Assembly: GCA_019636475.1 (NCBI GenBank)
Contig: JAHBXN010000001.1
Coordinates: forward strand, 744,001 to 808,000
DNA length: 64,000 nt
Reading direction: 5' to 3'
Source of the DNA: Phycisphaerae bacterium
GTDB lineage: Bacteria > Planctomycetota > Phycisphaerae > UBA1845 > UTPLA1
A program made the translations under genes and the position numbers. Below, in pieces: positions 1 through 9,598 of the stretch (positions within the stretch are counted from its first letter, which is position 1; each line of letters begins with the position of its first letter). Below the pieces are notes generated by a model. That model was given only the letters and a program-made list of their open reading frames with translations. It made no database searches and was not told the origin of the DNA.

Positions 1-1006
1 GTTCGACAATGTTCCGAGTCACTTGTTTCTTGCGGCGGTCGTATAACCGAGTCGTTCGCGGATCAGAATGGCCCGCTAGGTACTGAACATCCTCCAGCGG
101 CACGCCTTGATCAAGCAGGTCGGTGATCGTCGTGGCGCGAAAGGAATGACACGTCAATCGATCTGCTGGCAATCCGGCGGCTTGTAGCCGTCTTTTCACC
201 ATCCTGAGCACGTCATTTTCGCTCATGCCGTTTTCCCCTAACTTCCCGGTTCGACCGACTGCGGAGCGGAAGAGGGGAGACTCTCCGTCGTGAATCGTGC
301 CGACTGCATTGAGATATTCGCGAACGAAGCCGTCCAGGTCGTGACGGGCAGGGATGTCCCGTATCTTGCCGCCTTTCTCGTCGAACCGAAACACCGACTG
401 ACGACCGTCGGCGTAGAAATCTCGCCGACGCAACTTAGCGACGGCTCCCGCACGAACGGCAGTGTAAATCATGACTGCGATGATGGCGCGGTCTCGAAGC
501 CCGATGACGGTGCGGGTGTCGATCCCGGCGAGCAACTCGCGAGCCTGCTTCACGCTCAGGGCAGGCGTTTTGCCCTCGGTCATGCTGTGCTTCGGCCCGC
601 GAACGGACAACGCGGGATTCAAAACGATCGCGTGACGCTCCACGAGCTTGTCGAAGAATTTGCGGATGCCCGCCAAGTGGAGCTTCTTGGTCGGCTTCGA
701 CGCCGCTTTGAATCGCTCTGCCTCGTTGCGGCGTGTCTTGACCTGGGCCTGAAGCCGCTTGAGATAATCGCTCACGATGCCGGGCGTCACTTCCGGCAAC
801 GCGACGCCGATGGATTCGCAATGCTGAAGGAACCGATGCACTGCGTGCCGGTACGCTCGCTCCGTGTGCGAGTTTTCTTCTCCGGCGAAGAACTCGTCAT
901 ACGCGAACCGGGCGTTGCTCCCAGCGAGGTGGACCAAAGCCGGTGGCTCCGGTCGGCTGCCAGTAACGCGAGGCGGGGAATCGAGTTTCAAAAGGTCCGT
1001 GCTCAT
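1..1006 (-). CDS. Tyrosine recombinase/integrase (C-terminus cut by window edge)
   Basis: Reading the minus strand from an ATG at 1006 gives 335 residues with no stop before the window edge. An N-terminal SAM-like core-binding region (HTERAYRHAVHRFLQHCE) is followed by a catalytic domain with the R of RAGAVAKLRR, the H-x-x-R of CHSFRATT, and the GHSDPRTTRLYDRR block carrying the late H and the tyrosine nucleophile, so the catalytic set is present. It is the same type as the integrase at 29600-30586, sharing the SDP/DPxTTxLYDRR end. An in-frame stop lies shortly upstream of the chosen start. Family assignment is firm; its target site is unknown. Confidence 0.9.
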   Translation of the reverse strand, partial: MSTDLLKLDSPPRVTGSRPEPPALVHLAGSNARFAYDEFFAGEENSHTERAYRHAVHRFLQHCESIGVALPEVTPGIVSDYLKRLQAQVKTRRNEAERFKAASKPTKKLHLAGIRKFFDKLVERHAIVLNPALSVRGPKHSMTEGKTPALSVKQARELLAGIDTRTVIGLRDRAIIAVMIYTAVRAGAVAKLRRRDFYADGRQSVFRFDEKGGKIRDIPARHDLDGFVREYLNAVGTIHDGESPLFRSAVGRTGKLGENGMSENDVLRMVKRRLQAAGLPADRLTCHSFRATTITDLLDQGVPLEDVQYLAGHSDPRTTRLYDRRKKQVTRNIVE

Positions 1007-1023
1007 GGTCTTCGGCCGAGAGT

Positions 1024-1043
1024 GAAGCCGCTAGAACGGCTTC
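1024..1043. promoter_or_regulatory. Inverted repeat upstream of integrase
   Basis: Seven-bp perfect arms GAAGCCG/CGGCTTC separated by CTAGAA, lying 18-37 bp upstream of the integrase start. It could be an integrase or regulator binding site or an mRNA leader hairpin. No function can be assigned from sequence alone. Confidence 0.4.
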
Positions 1044-1073
1044 TCAGGAGCGGCGTCCCGCCCCTCCTGGTAG

Positions 1074-1099
1074 TGCATGATAACATCCTTTATCATGCA
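1074..1099. other. Recombinase-core-like palindrome (TGATAA-N6-TTATCA)
   Basis: A perfect 10-bp inverted repeat, TGCATGATAA and TTATCATGCA, with a 6-bp centre CATCCT. The layout ATAA-N6-TTAT resembles Xer/dif-type tyrosine recombinase core sites (known pattern). The same TGATAA-N6-TTATCA arrangement occurs in front of the integrase gene at 29600-30586. It lies 67 bp upstream of the integrase start. Role as a strand-exchange site or operator is inference. Confidence 0.5.
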
Positions 1100-1158
1100 T
1101 TATGGCCACAGGCAAGGGGGCTGATTCCCATCGCCGCCAGCCAAGTCAGAATTCGCCG

Positions 1159-2322
1159 TTACCACTCCCGAGCCGTCGAGAATCTGCCGCCCTGAGGAAA
1201 GAGAACAGTCAGCGAGCCGTGTTCGCCAAGCGAAATTGCCTGCTCCGTCAAAATGTCGTTTCGCGTACTTCCGTGTTGAATGAAGGGGAACCAAGCTGCC
1301 GCTGTCGTACCTTGCTCGATGGGCTGTCCAACACCTGCCTCGCCTGCGAGCACTCGGCCAGTCGCAGAATCTCGCGGCACGAGATCCGTTTGTTCAATCG
1401 TCTTTCTTATGCCGGCCGCGTACGCCGCGTCCGAGAGCCACTTCCATCCGAAGCCATCGGGGTTCCACTTGAGGACGACGACTGGTGCCAGATTCGCAGA
1501 GACATAGCGAATGGCTGCACTTGTTAGCGACGTTCCAAAATGGTCGGCAATCCCTCGCATGGCAGGAAGTCCCGGCGAGAATCTCATCGCTCGGTCCTTA
1601 AGCTGGCTAAGCGGCATCAACAACGCTGATGCAAAGTGGTCCGCCTCACGCTCAAACATAAGGTCACTCGTGAAGTCGGAGTGTGACGGGTGCGGATGTC
1701 CGCCGCGAATCAACCGAGCTCGGTGGTGGTCAAGGAAGTAGTGCCCGAGTTCATGAGCAACAGAAAAACGCGTACGCGGATGATGGCCCTTCTGGGGCCA
1801 CGTGGCGTCATACTTGGAGTTCACGAGCATCACAAACTCGCGACTTACTTTGTCAAACTCCAGTTGCCCATCGAAGCGATTTCCGAAGTCTTTCGCTTGA
1901 ACGTGGAGTATTGGAGTCTCACTTTCAGCGATTGCGAAGGGGTCGATTGGAGGGCTTAAGCCCATATTCACCACGATGTCCTGAGCCGCCGTCTCTGCTC
2001 GTTCGCACCGTCGGCGAACCTCCTCCCATCTCTCAGGTGGAACATCTTTCGTAGTGCCGGCACGATTCCGATTGAAAACAAACTCACTGGCTTCAGCGGT
2101 TGGCACGTCAGCGAGCCACACGTAATCTGGAGCGAGCAACGGCTCGGGCATCTCTCCTCTGACTGCTTGGTCCACGATTCGCTGCACGACGGCTCGTGTC
2201 ATCGGAATGCCCTTGGCCTTCCGCATCAATGCCTCGGCCTCTTTTGCCGTCGGTGGATTGAAACCGAGTGCTTCGCGAAGTTTCGCCTCAAGCTCACTCT
2301 GTTTTTTCTCGCTGTCGCTCAT
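1159..2322 (-). CDS. ImmA/IrrE-family metallopeptidase
   Basis: The 387-residue product carries the zinc-binding HELGH at residues 190-194 and a downstream FEREADHFASALLMP segment that supplies the third ligand, diagnostic of ImmA/IrrE peptidases. These enzymes cleave or inactivate a partner regulator after a signal. About 110 N-terminal residues precede the peptidase core and are not recognised. Its start overlaps the stop of the sigma-factor gene by 4 bp (ATGA), so the two are translationally coupled, and the sigma factor is its most likely partner or target. Confidence 0.88.
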   Translation of the reverse strand: MSDSEKKQSELEAKLREALGFNPPTAKEAEALMRKAKGIPMTRAVVQRIVDQAVRGEMPEPLLAPDYVWLADVPTAEASEFVFNRNRAGTTKDVPPERWEEVRRRCERAETAAQDIVVNMGLSPPIDPFAIAESETPILHVQAKDFGNRFDGQLEFDKVSREFVMLVNSKYDATWPQKGHHPRTRFSVAHELGHYFLDHHRARLIRGGHPHPSHSDFTSDLMFEREADHFASALLMPLSQLKDRAMRFSPGLPAMRGIADHFGTSLTSAAIRYVSANLAPVVVLKWNPDGFGWKWLSDAAYAAGIRKTIEQTDLVPRDSATGRVLAGEAGVGQPIEQGTTAAAWFPFIQHGSTRNDILTEQAISLGEHGSLTVLFPQGGRFSTAREW

Positions 2323-2957
2323 GGTTTATTCCACATTGAGTCCGCCGAGTACCCCTTCCGAGTCAAGCACTTTTCAAGGGCGGCATGAGCCTTGTTGCGA
2401 TAGGAATAAACACGCTCCTTCGCAATGCCTAGCTTCTTTGCCAATACCGCCGCCTCCATCGGGCCACCTCCCAACGCTTGGTCTGCTTCAATAATTGCCC
2501 GCTGTAATTCCCCGAGCGACTCGATGCACTCCAATAGGTCCGCCCGTGCTCGCGGAGCCAGGGTTCTTGATCCATTGTCGTCGCTCGCCTGCGAGGCCGG
2601 TTCCGGGAAGGTCTCGTCGTCGAGCGACAACGCTGGCTTACCACCGATGCGGCGTATGAAGTCCCGTGCCGAACTAAATGCGATGGTGTAAAACCAGCCG
2701 TCCATTTCCGCTCTGTCTGGGTCAAAGTGATTCGCGGCTCGCCGGGCTTTCATGGCAGCTAGAACAAGAACATTGTCGATGTCGTCTTCGTTGAGCACCC
2801 TTCGGAACGTACCGAGCAAGACTTCCCTGGTTCGAGGGCCATAGAGCTCCAGCAGTCGCAACAGGGCGTCGTTGCTGCCCTCGGCAATCGCCAAGGCCAG
2901 TTCGAGCTGCTCATCGACGCTGAGTGCGACCTGTTCGGCCATCACCGCCAAATCCAT
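2319..2957 (-). CDS. ECF-like RNA polymerase sigma factor
   Basis: The 212-residue protein has a sigma-2 region in its middle (DPDRAEMDGWFYTIAFSSAR resembles the region 2 core) and a C-terminal sigma-4 helix-turn-helix (AVLAKKLGIAKERVYSYRNK). An acidic linker DDETFPEPASQ separates them, as in ECF factors. It overlaps the downstream ImmA/IrrE peptidase gene by 4 bp. Regulation of a sigma factor by an ImmA-type peptidase is inferred from this coupling. Divergence from ECF consensus in region 2 leaves the subgroup undetermined. Confidence 0.75.
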   Translation of the reverse strand: MDLAVMAEQVALSVDEQLELALAIAEGSNDALLRLLELYGPRTREVLLGTFRRVLNEDDIDNVLVLAAMKARRAANHFDPDRAEMDGWFYTIAFSSARDFIRRIGGKPALSLDDETFPEPASQASDDNGSRTLAPRARADLLECIESLGELQRAIIEADQALGGGPMEAAVLAKKLGIAKERVYSYRNKAHAALEKCLTRKGYSADSMWNKP

Positions 2958-3139
2958 TGAACATACGCACGCCCCTCACCTGCGAAAATTCGGCTGGCGG
3001 CCAGGTGAGGTGCCTGCGTATCGATAATGAGGGCCGCCTCGGTCCTCTGACGTTACCCGGTTTTGAGCCGGAGCCAAGCGGTTTCCGGCCGGTCAGGCCC
3101 GCCGAACTCGGGCCAGGCAAAGCGATTGGAGCATGCAGA

Positions 3140-3379
3140 ATGGCAAACAGCAAGAATTACAGCGTGGGCCCGCACGACGATGGCTGGCAGGTGAAGCGTG
3201 ACGGTGCCGGCCGGGCCTCATCGGTCCACGATACTAAGGCGGATGCCGTCAGGGCCGGAAAGGAGCTCGCCAAAGTGAGCGGCGGCGAACTTCGTATCAA
3301 GGGCCAGAACGGGCGGATTCAGAACAGCAACACGTACGGGCCGCATGACCCCAACCCGCCGAAGGATACGAAGCATTGA
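3140..3379 (+). CDS. DUF2188 family small protein
   Basis: The ATG at 3140 follows a GGAG motif and gives 79 residues. NYSVGPHDDGWQVKRDGAGR followed by a lysine/alanine-rich helix and GGELRIKGQNGRIQ fits DUF2188, a small family of unknown function with an antiparallel-sheet signature around a VxPxxxGW motif. Divergent from the sigma/peptidase pair; about 240 bp before the CBASS-like cluster. Role unknown. Confidence 0.75.
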   Translation: MANSKNYSVGPHDDGWQVKRDGAGRASSVHDTKADAVRAGKELAKVSGGELRIKGQNGRIQNSNTYGPHDPNPPKDTKH

Positions 3380-3619
3380 ACCGCATGTCAGTGTGGCCAA
3401 GCGTCCACGAGCTCTCGCCTTCGGATAGAAGCCCGAACGCGGCCACACGCGGTCGAACACTGACGAAGCGAAGGATGCGTCATGCCGCGGGTGAGGTCGA
3501 TGCGTACTTGGCTACGGATATTCGCGCTCGGGCCCGCTGTCATTCGAGTCGGAATGCCGGGCTGAAAAGACACGGTGTCAGGAGTGCCTGTAACAGGAAT
3601 TTTTGTTAGGATAATGTTC

Positions 3620-4534
3620 ATGTTCAACCAAGCGGCGTTTTCATCGCAACGGCAGGGTATTACGGTGAGCCAACGCTTCGACAGATTTCTGTCAAACCTC
3701 CGGCTTACCGAAGACCAGCGACAGGACGGTATTACGAAGCACGGGGGCGTCCGTTCCTGTCTGAACGAACACTATTGGGGCACGACATCGACCACGGCAA
3801 ACAGCATGCTAGTCGGCTCGTGGGGAAAGAACACGGAAATACGGCCACCACGAGACATCGACGTGCTTTTTTGTCTGCCCAAGTCGGTCTATGACCGTTT
3901 TCAGACGCGGCCGGGCAACAAACAGTCTCAGTTGCTCCAGGAGGTGAAGGACGTGCTCACCCGCCGATACGGGAGCACGACGATGCGAGGAGACGGTCAG
4001 GTGGTCGTCGTCAAGTTCGCCTCATACGCCGTCGAGGTAGTGCCGGCCTTCACACTCACAAGTGGCCAGTATTGGATTTGCAATACACACAACGGCGGCA
4101 GCTATCAGACTATCGACCCTGCGGCTGAGATTGAGCACGTTCGCGAGTCGAACAGTGCGACAAGCGGTAACAGTCGTGACCTGATTCGCATGCTGAAGTG
4201 CTGGCAGTGGAATTGCAGTGTGCCGCTAAAGTCGTTTTGGCTCGAACTGCTTGCGGTCGATTTCCTGCGGACTTGGGAACATCGCGGGAAGAGTACGACC
4301 TATTATGACTGGATGGTGCGGGACTTCTTGCGGTGGCTTGTTGGCAAGGCTTGGAGCTATGTCTACGTGCCCGGCACAGGGGAGATAATCTCCATTGGCG
4401 ACGCCTGGAAGAGCAGAGCGGAGACTGCCCGTGACCGTGCCGTGAGAGCCTGCGACCTCGAAGCTGCAGACAAGGTGTATGATGCTGGTGTCGAGTGGCA
4501 GAAGATTTTCGGAACCCAGATTCCGGTTTCGTGA
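3620..4534 (+). CDS. CD-NTase (CBASS-type cyclic oligonucleotide synthase)
   Basis: The 304-residue protein has the nucleotidyltransferase signature GSWGKNT at 66-72 followed by D79-x-D81, and a third acidic position in AVEVVPAF (here E rather than the usual D). This is the SMODS/CD-NTase pattern: such enzymes make cyclic di- or trinucleotides on phage infection to switch on an effector. I chose ATG 3620 because TAGGA lies about 9 bp ahead; an in-frame ATG at 3614 is an alternative. The next gene, a SLATT membrane protein overlapping or 8 bp downstream, is a typical effector, so the pair forms a short CBASS operon. Confidence 0.85.
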   Translation: MFNQAAFSSQRQGITVSQRFDRFLSNLRLTEDQRQDGITKHGGVRSCLNEHYWGTTSTTANSMLVGSWGKNTEIRPPRDIDVLFCLPKSVYDRFQTRPGNKQSQLLQEVKDVLTRRYGSTTMRGDGQVVVVKFASYAVEVVPAFTLTSGQYWICNTHNGGSYQTIDPAAEIEHVRESNSATSGNSRDLIRMLKCWQWNCSVPLKSFWLELLAVDFLRTWEHRGKSTTYYDWMVRDFLRWLVGKAWSYVYVPGTGEIISIGDAWKSRAETARDRAVRACDLEAADKVYDAGVEWQKIFGTQIPVS

Positions 4535-4542
4535 GCAAGCAG

Positions 4543-5091
4543 ATGGGAAACAAAACGGCAGACTTGGTGACGGAGTGCAAGCGGCAAGTCGAGAATTGCC
4601 TTTACACGTCAACTGCATTTTTCATCTGGCTCCGACTGCTTCGATACACTCGACTATTCTTCGTCGTCACCCCTCTAGTGCTCGGGTCGGTTGCGTCCTG
4701 GAAGCTGCTTACCCAATCCGACCTTCAAGCGGTGAAGCTTGTCGTGAGTCTATGTGCGTTCTTTGCGGGCCTGCTCCCGACGGTTTACGCGGCCCTGAAG
4801 TTCGACGACACGCTCGAACACGTAAAAAGGGCGGCCGCGGATTTCAAGAATCTGCAGGACCGCTTTCGGCAGGTGGCAATCATCTCCTCGAAGAAGTCTT
4901 TTGCTGACTTTGAGGCGGACTTCAATGCCGTAATGGCTCGAATGGAATCCGCTCGTTCGCCAAGCTTAACAACGCCGGAGGTCATTTTCAGGTGGGCACA
5001 ACGCAAAGTGAAGTCCGGTGATTACACCTTTGACGTAGACTTGGAGACTGCGGGCAATGAAGATGCCGAGCGTCAGAACAGTTCTTCATGA
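4543..5091 (+). CDS. SLATT-domain two-TM effector
   Basis: About 182 residues with two hydrophobic segments, FFVVTPLVLGSVASW and LVVSLCAFFAGLLPTVYAAL, followed by a helical cytosolic part (FKNLQDRFRQVA). This is the SLATT (SMODS/SLOG-associated two-TM) architecture, an effector thought to form pores or disrupt membranes when it binds a cyclic nucleotide. A GTG at 4531 overlaps the CD-NTase stop (GTGA) and could be the true start; ATG 4543 is in the same frame. Immediately downstream of the synthase, as expected in CBASS. Confidence 0.82.
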   Translation: MGNKTADLVTECKRQVENCLYTSTAFFIWLRLLRYTRLFFVVTPLVLGSVASWKLLTQSDLQAVKLVVSLCAFFAGLLPTVYAALKFDDTLEHVKRAAADFKNLQDRFRQVAIISSKKSFADFEADFNAVMARMESARSPSLTTPEVIFRWAQRKVKSGDYTFDVDLETAGNEDAERQNSSS

Positions 5092-5251
5092 TGAACGCAA
5101 CGCCGTGATTTACGACGTGCTCGCTTGTCGTTATCTGACGGAACGCGAGCTCCTGTGTGCCGTTCGGACGTTTCAGTCTCAAAAGGCTCACCGGCGGGTG
5201 AAGCGGGGCAGCACTGTGCAAATCGTGACCATCATCGGACACAGGGACTAG
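5057..5251 (+). CDS. Small unknown protein in CBASS-like cluster
   Basis: A 64-residue frame overlapping the end of the SLATT gene by 35 bp and ending immediately before the next gene. The segment AVIYDVLACRYLTERELLCA looks like a folded helical protein and the C-terminus GSTVQIVTIIGHRD like a beta-strand end, which argues against noise. No family recognised. The overlap suggests translational coupling. It may be a regulator or accessory of the effector; this is inference. Confidence 0.5.
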   Translation: MKMPSVRTVLHDERNAVIYDVLACRYLTERELLCAVRTFQSQKAHRRVKRGSTVQIVTIIGHRD

Positions 5252-5266
5252 GTGCGGAGAACACGG

Positions 5267-6295
5267 ATGTTTGACGATATCATTCGCGAACTAAAGCGAT
5301 TGGAGCAACCGCGGCGGGTCAGCATCAATGTGGCCCTTGATGATAAAGGCTACTACGACCGCGAGTGCCCGAATTCGGAGTGCGGCGGCCATTTCAAGGT
5401 GCTCTTCGATGATTGGCGTGACAAGGTCCGCGATGAGCAAGTGTTCTGCCCGTTTTGCAGGCACGAAGATGAATCGGGAGCCTGGAACACACCCGAGCAA
5501 CAGCGATACATTGAGCAGGTGGCCCACGCCGAAATGAGTCGGCTACTCAACGGTGCTCTGTCGCGGGCCGTTAGTCGAACTCGGCCACGGCACTTCGGCG
5601 GCGGGCTTCTACGCCTTTCGATGAGCCTGAGTTACAAGCCGGGCAGCATCCCGGCGGTCTTTCCCGTTTCGGCCCGTGAAGAGCTCCGTCAGGACTTTAC
5701 GTGCGAAGCATGCGGATGTCGTTACGCATCGCTCGGAGCGTCGTTCTTCTGTCCGGCGTGCGGGCACAACTCCGCCGCATCCTGCTTCGACAATACGCTT
5801 GAAACGGTTCGAAAAACGGTGGCAGCCTTTGCCGGTATCCGAAGTGCAATCGAGCAAGAGGCAAACGCCGATGCGGCAGCCGATGCGGCAGCCGACGCGA
5901 TTCGGCAGGTCCTTGAAGACCAGTTTCCCCGGCTCGTGGGTGCATTCGAACGGCTAAACGAAGCTCTTTTTGCGAAGCTCCCCAATGAATCGCAGTTTAT
6001 CCGGAAGGGCAACGTCTTTCAGCGTCTCGACGATGCCGCGACTTTGTGGATGCAGGCGACGGGCAAGGGCTATGGGGATTTTCTCGACGCCGGCGAGCTG
6101 CAGCGGCTCAAGCTCCTGTTTCAGCGACGGCACGTGCTTTCGCATCGTCAGGGTATCGTTGACCAGGCCTATCTCGACAAATCCGGCGACCGGACCTATG
6201 CAGTCGGCCAACGACTCGTATTTCGTGATGCGGACGTGCTTGAACTGATAGACCTGCTTGCAAGAGTGGCTGCTGGCCTCCGTTCACTCATCTGA
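5267..6295 (+). CDS. Double zinc-ribbon protein with HEPN-like C-terminus
   Basis: The 342-residue protein has a first zinc ribbon (CPNSECGG ... CPFCRH), a second (CEACGCRY ... CPACGH), a repetitive ADAAADAAADA stretch, and a C-terminal helical domain with RHVLSH, an R-x4-H motif as in HEPN ribonucleases. ATG 5267 is preceded by CGGAGA at good spacing; a GTG at 5252 directly abuts the previous stop. Being fourth in line after CD-NTase, SLATT and the 64-aa gene, it may be an additional toxic effector that cuts RNA. The HEPN call is from the motif only. Confidence 0.62.
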   Translation: MFDDIIRELKRLEQPRRVSINVALDDKGYYDRECPNSECGGHFKVLFDDWRDKVRDEQVFCPFCRHEDESGAWNTPEQQRYIEQVAHAEMSRLLNGALSRAVSRTRPRHFGGGLLRLSMSLSYKPGSIPAVFPVSAREELRQDFTCEACGCRYASLGASFFCPACGHNSAASCFDNTLETVRKTVAAFAGIRSAIEQEANADAAADAAADAIRQVLEDQFPRLVGAFERLNEALFAKLPNESQFIRKGNVFQRLDDAATLWMQATGKGYGDFLDAGELQRLKLLFQRRHVLSHRQGIVDQAYLDKSGDRTYAVGQRLVFRDADVLELIDLLARVAAGLRSLI

Positions 6296-6384
6296 GAGTA
6301 GTCGCGGTTTGGAGCCTGAGCGACGTTCATTTGGCCGCTTCGTGGAGTCAGAGAAGCACGACCGCCTTCCTGCCGGACGCCGCC

Positions 6385-6675
6385 CTAACGTGGTTCGATA
6401 TTGAGTCCGGCCCGATGTGCGAGCATTTGAACGGCGTCTTCGCGATGGATGCGGTTGAAGCTCCGCACAAAGTCGATGACGTTGCCGGCTGCACCGCAAG
6501 CAAGGCAGCGGAACTCTTGGCGGTAGGGGCTGACGCCAAGGGAGTAGGTCATGTCGTGATGAAACGGGCAGCGAGCAATCCACTCGTCTCCGAGCGGCGA
6601 CACGGCCGTCTTCTCGTGAATCACTTCAACGATATCGATAGCCCGTACGATGCGGCACTCGATGTCATCAACCAT
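6385..6675 (-). CDS. Stand-alone CHC2 zinc finger (DnaG N-terminal type)
   Basis: A 96-residue protein with C36-x2-H39 and C57-x2-C60 in the order of the CHC2 zinc-binding domain of DnaG primases (CPFHHD ... FRCLACG), including AAGNVIDFVRSFN after it. There is no TOPRIM or helicase-binding domain, so it is not a primase on its own. Such domains occur in mobile-element replication or mobilisation proteins. It is transcribed away from the CBASS-like cluster and sits beside an integrase. Confidence 0.75.
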   Translation of the reverse strand: MVDDIECRIVRAIDIVEVIHEKTAVSPLGDEWIARCPFHHDMTYSLGVSPYRQEFRCLACGAAGNVIDFVRSFNRIHREDAVQMLAHRAGLNIEPR

Positions 6676-6705
6676 TTGCGGCTTCGTCCCATTGGACTGG
6701 TGTGG

Positions 6706-7926
6706 TTATGCACTTCCAAGCAACCGGGTGCGTGCCCATTCGACAACCTCACGATACTCGGGGCGGACGGGCCGCATGTAAACGTCGGCCATGTCGGAGC
6801 TCGCTGAGTGCCCGAGCCATCGCTTCACCTCGCTGATGGAGGTTCCGGGCCGAGAGCCGAATTCGGTCGCCCCGAGGTGACGGAGCGTGTAGAAACCGGG
6901 AAGCGTCTCCTTGCTCTCCCCCACCCTCTTCCGAAGCTTGTCCCACCACTGCGTCACAGCGTTTGAAGTCGGCTGCACGAGCGGCACTCCGTGTCGCGTC
7001 ACGAAGAGAAGCTGGCCTGTCGGCCGCTTCTCCGTTGCCTGATACATCGAGACGTAGTGCCAAACCCGCGGCGGCGTTTCGCCAAATCGCTGCACGCCGG
7101 TCTTACTGCGGCGGAGGTCGTAGGCGTCTTTCGTAATCTGACCAACGCGAATCGCTGCGAGGTCGCGAGCTCCAAAACCAAGGCCGATGCCGAGCCAAAT
7201 CATCGTGCGGCCGCGGAGGTCGGTGCCGCGGAGCATCTTCAGAATTTGACGCCGTGTTGGCATGAGCCGCTCGTTGGTGGGCTTGCCGTGCGACACGTCG
7301 CGGGAATCCCAATTCCAGGTGAGCATCTGACCGCCGTGCTCGGGTCTCCCGGCACGGTCGATGATGGCCTTTACGAGTTGAAGCCGCTTCGCAACCTGCG
7401 AAGCCGAAAAGCCCTGCTTTACAATCGCCCGGTTGAAGTCCTCGATGTCCTCCATCTTCAGGTCGGAGAGTCGCATCCTGGCGGTCGCTCCGGCCCCGTG
7501 CTCGGCGTTGATGAAGGCGAGGAAGTCCTTCACGGCCTTTTGGCGGTCGCGAAAGACCTCGGCCGCGATGGTGCCGCGTCGCTTCGGCTCGTGCCCCTTC
7601 CGTGCCCGAGCCTCCTCGGAATCGAGGAAGCCACTTGATATTTCGAGCAAGCTCCCTGAAAGTATCCGGTTGTCCTTCTTGGGTTTGGTGGCTCGCTTGG
7701 CCTTGGTCGGGAACGCTTTCACATTCTCGCCGCCAAGGTGCTCCAAGACCCAAGCGTGATAGAGGAGCTTTGCTTGCGGCTCGCCGCTACGCTCTTTGAT
7801 GCCGAACCGATGACGGCGAGGGACTCCGTCGTCGTCTCGGTAGCTCACGTGCCAGCCGATGCCCTGGTTGGCGGTGAAGGAGAGCTTCGGCACTCGTTTG
7901 TGGTGGTTGGGTCCCTGCTTCGGCAC
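6706..7926 (-). CDS. Tyrosine recombinase/integrase
   Basis: A 406-residue integrase. GTG 7926 is chosen because AAAGGAGG lies 7-8 bp ahead; the longer upstream reading frame is only the antisense of the tRNA gene. Catalytic residues are visible in LGFGARDLAAIRVG (the usual R context), YTLRHLGATEFG (H-x-x-R replaced by L-R-H-L-G-A arrangement), and RWLGHSASSDMADVYMRP ending with the tyrosine. It lies on the 5' side of tRNA-Gly and outside the 38-bp repeats, so it probably belongs to another or older element. Confidence 0.85.
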   Translation of the reverse strand: MPKQGPNHHKRVPKLSFTANQGIGWHVSYRDDDGVPRRHRFGIKERSGEPQAKLLYHAWVLEHLGGENVKAFPTKAKRATKPKKDNRILSGSLLEISSGFLDSEEARARKGHEPKRRGTIAAEVFRDRQKAVKDFLAFINAEHGAGATARMRLSDLKMEDIEDFNRAIVKQGFSASQVAKRLQLVKAIIDRAGRPEHGGQMLTWNWDSRDVSHGKPTNERLMPTRRQILKMLRGTDLRGRTMIWLGIGLGFGARDLAAIRVGQITKDAYDLRRSKTGVQRFGETPPRVWHYVSMYQATEKRPTGQLLFVTRHGVPLVQPTSNAVTQWWDKLRKRVGESKETLPGFYTLRHLGATEFGSRPGTSISEVKRWLGHSASSDMADVYMRPVRPEYREVVEWARTRLLGSA

Positions 7927-7978
7927 GGCTCGTCCTCCTTTGCAGTTAGGTCGATTGCCGGGTTGCCGTACCGGAAAT

Positions 7979-8020
7979 TGTAGTAGAAGCGGCCTCGAAA
8001 ATGTAGTAGAAAACGGCCTT
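7979..8020. repeat. Tandem direct repeat between integrase and tRNA
   Basis: TGTAGTAGAA followed by CGGCCT occurs twice with a 23-bp period (from 7979 and from 8002), immediately upstream of tRNA-Gly and about 50 bp upstream of the integrase start at 7926. Could be integrase arm-type sites or a regulator's binding sites. Confidence 0.5.
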
Positions 8021-8021
8021 C

Positions 8022-9280
<1,259 letters not shown>

Positions 9281-9295
9281 GGCGGTGGCCGATCC

Positions 9296-9598
9296 TTATC
9301 GCGGGTTCTCGTTTGTCAGACGATCCAAGAACCGATCGAGTTCAACACGCCGATAGAAAACGGACTTCGACACCTGCGTGCCTCGAAGTAGTCCTATCGC
9401 TCGATAGCGAGCGAGCGTTTCACCGGGATTGCGAAGCCCGCGGATGGTATCGAGACGGAGGTAGCGGACTGCCTCGGCCTCAGTCAGCAACTCAGGATAT
9501 GCCCAAAGTGGGTCTCCGGGCAAAGCCGAACCGGGCATTTGATGCCGCGCTGGGGCGTTGTGCGTTGCGACCACTTGATCATCACGATCTTGGTTCAT
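9296..9598 (-). CDS. Excisionase-like helix-turn-helix protein
   Basis: A 100-residue protein. LLTEAEAVRYLRLDTIRGLR followed by TLARYRAIGLLRGTQVSKSVFYRRVELDRFL is the winged-helix layout of MerR/Xis-type DNA-binding domains. It lies 15 bp upstream of the integrase gene in the same direction, the usual xis-int order, so it most likely directs excision. Its stop codon side is followed directly by the integrase start; its ATG overlaps the HEVR-family gene stop by 4 bp. Confidence 0.75.
   Translation of the reverse strand: MNQDRDDQVVATHNAPARHQMPGSALPGDPLWAYPELLTEAEAVRYLRLDTIRGLRNPGETLARYRAIGLLRGTQVSKSVFYRRVELDRFLDRLTNENPR

Noticed and set aside
290-1195. Long plus-strand open frame over the first integrase
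   Set aside because: It is antisense to an integrase with clear catalytic motifs and has no recognisable product; high-GC shadow.
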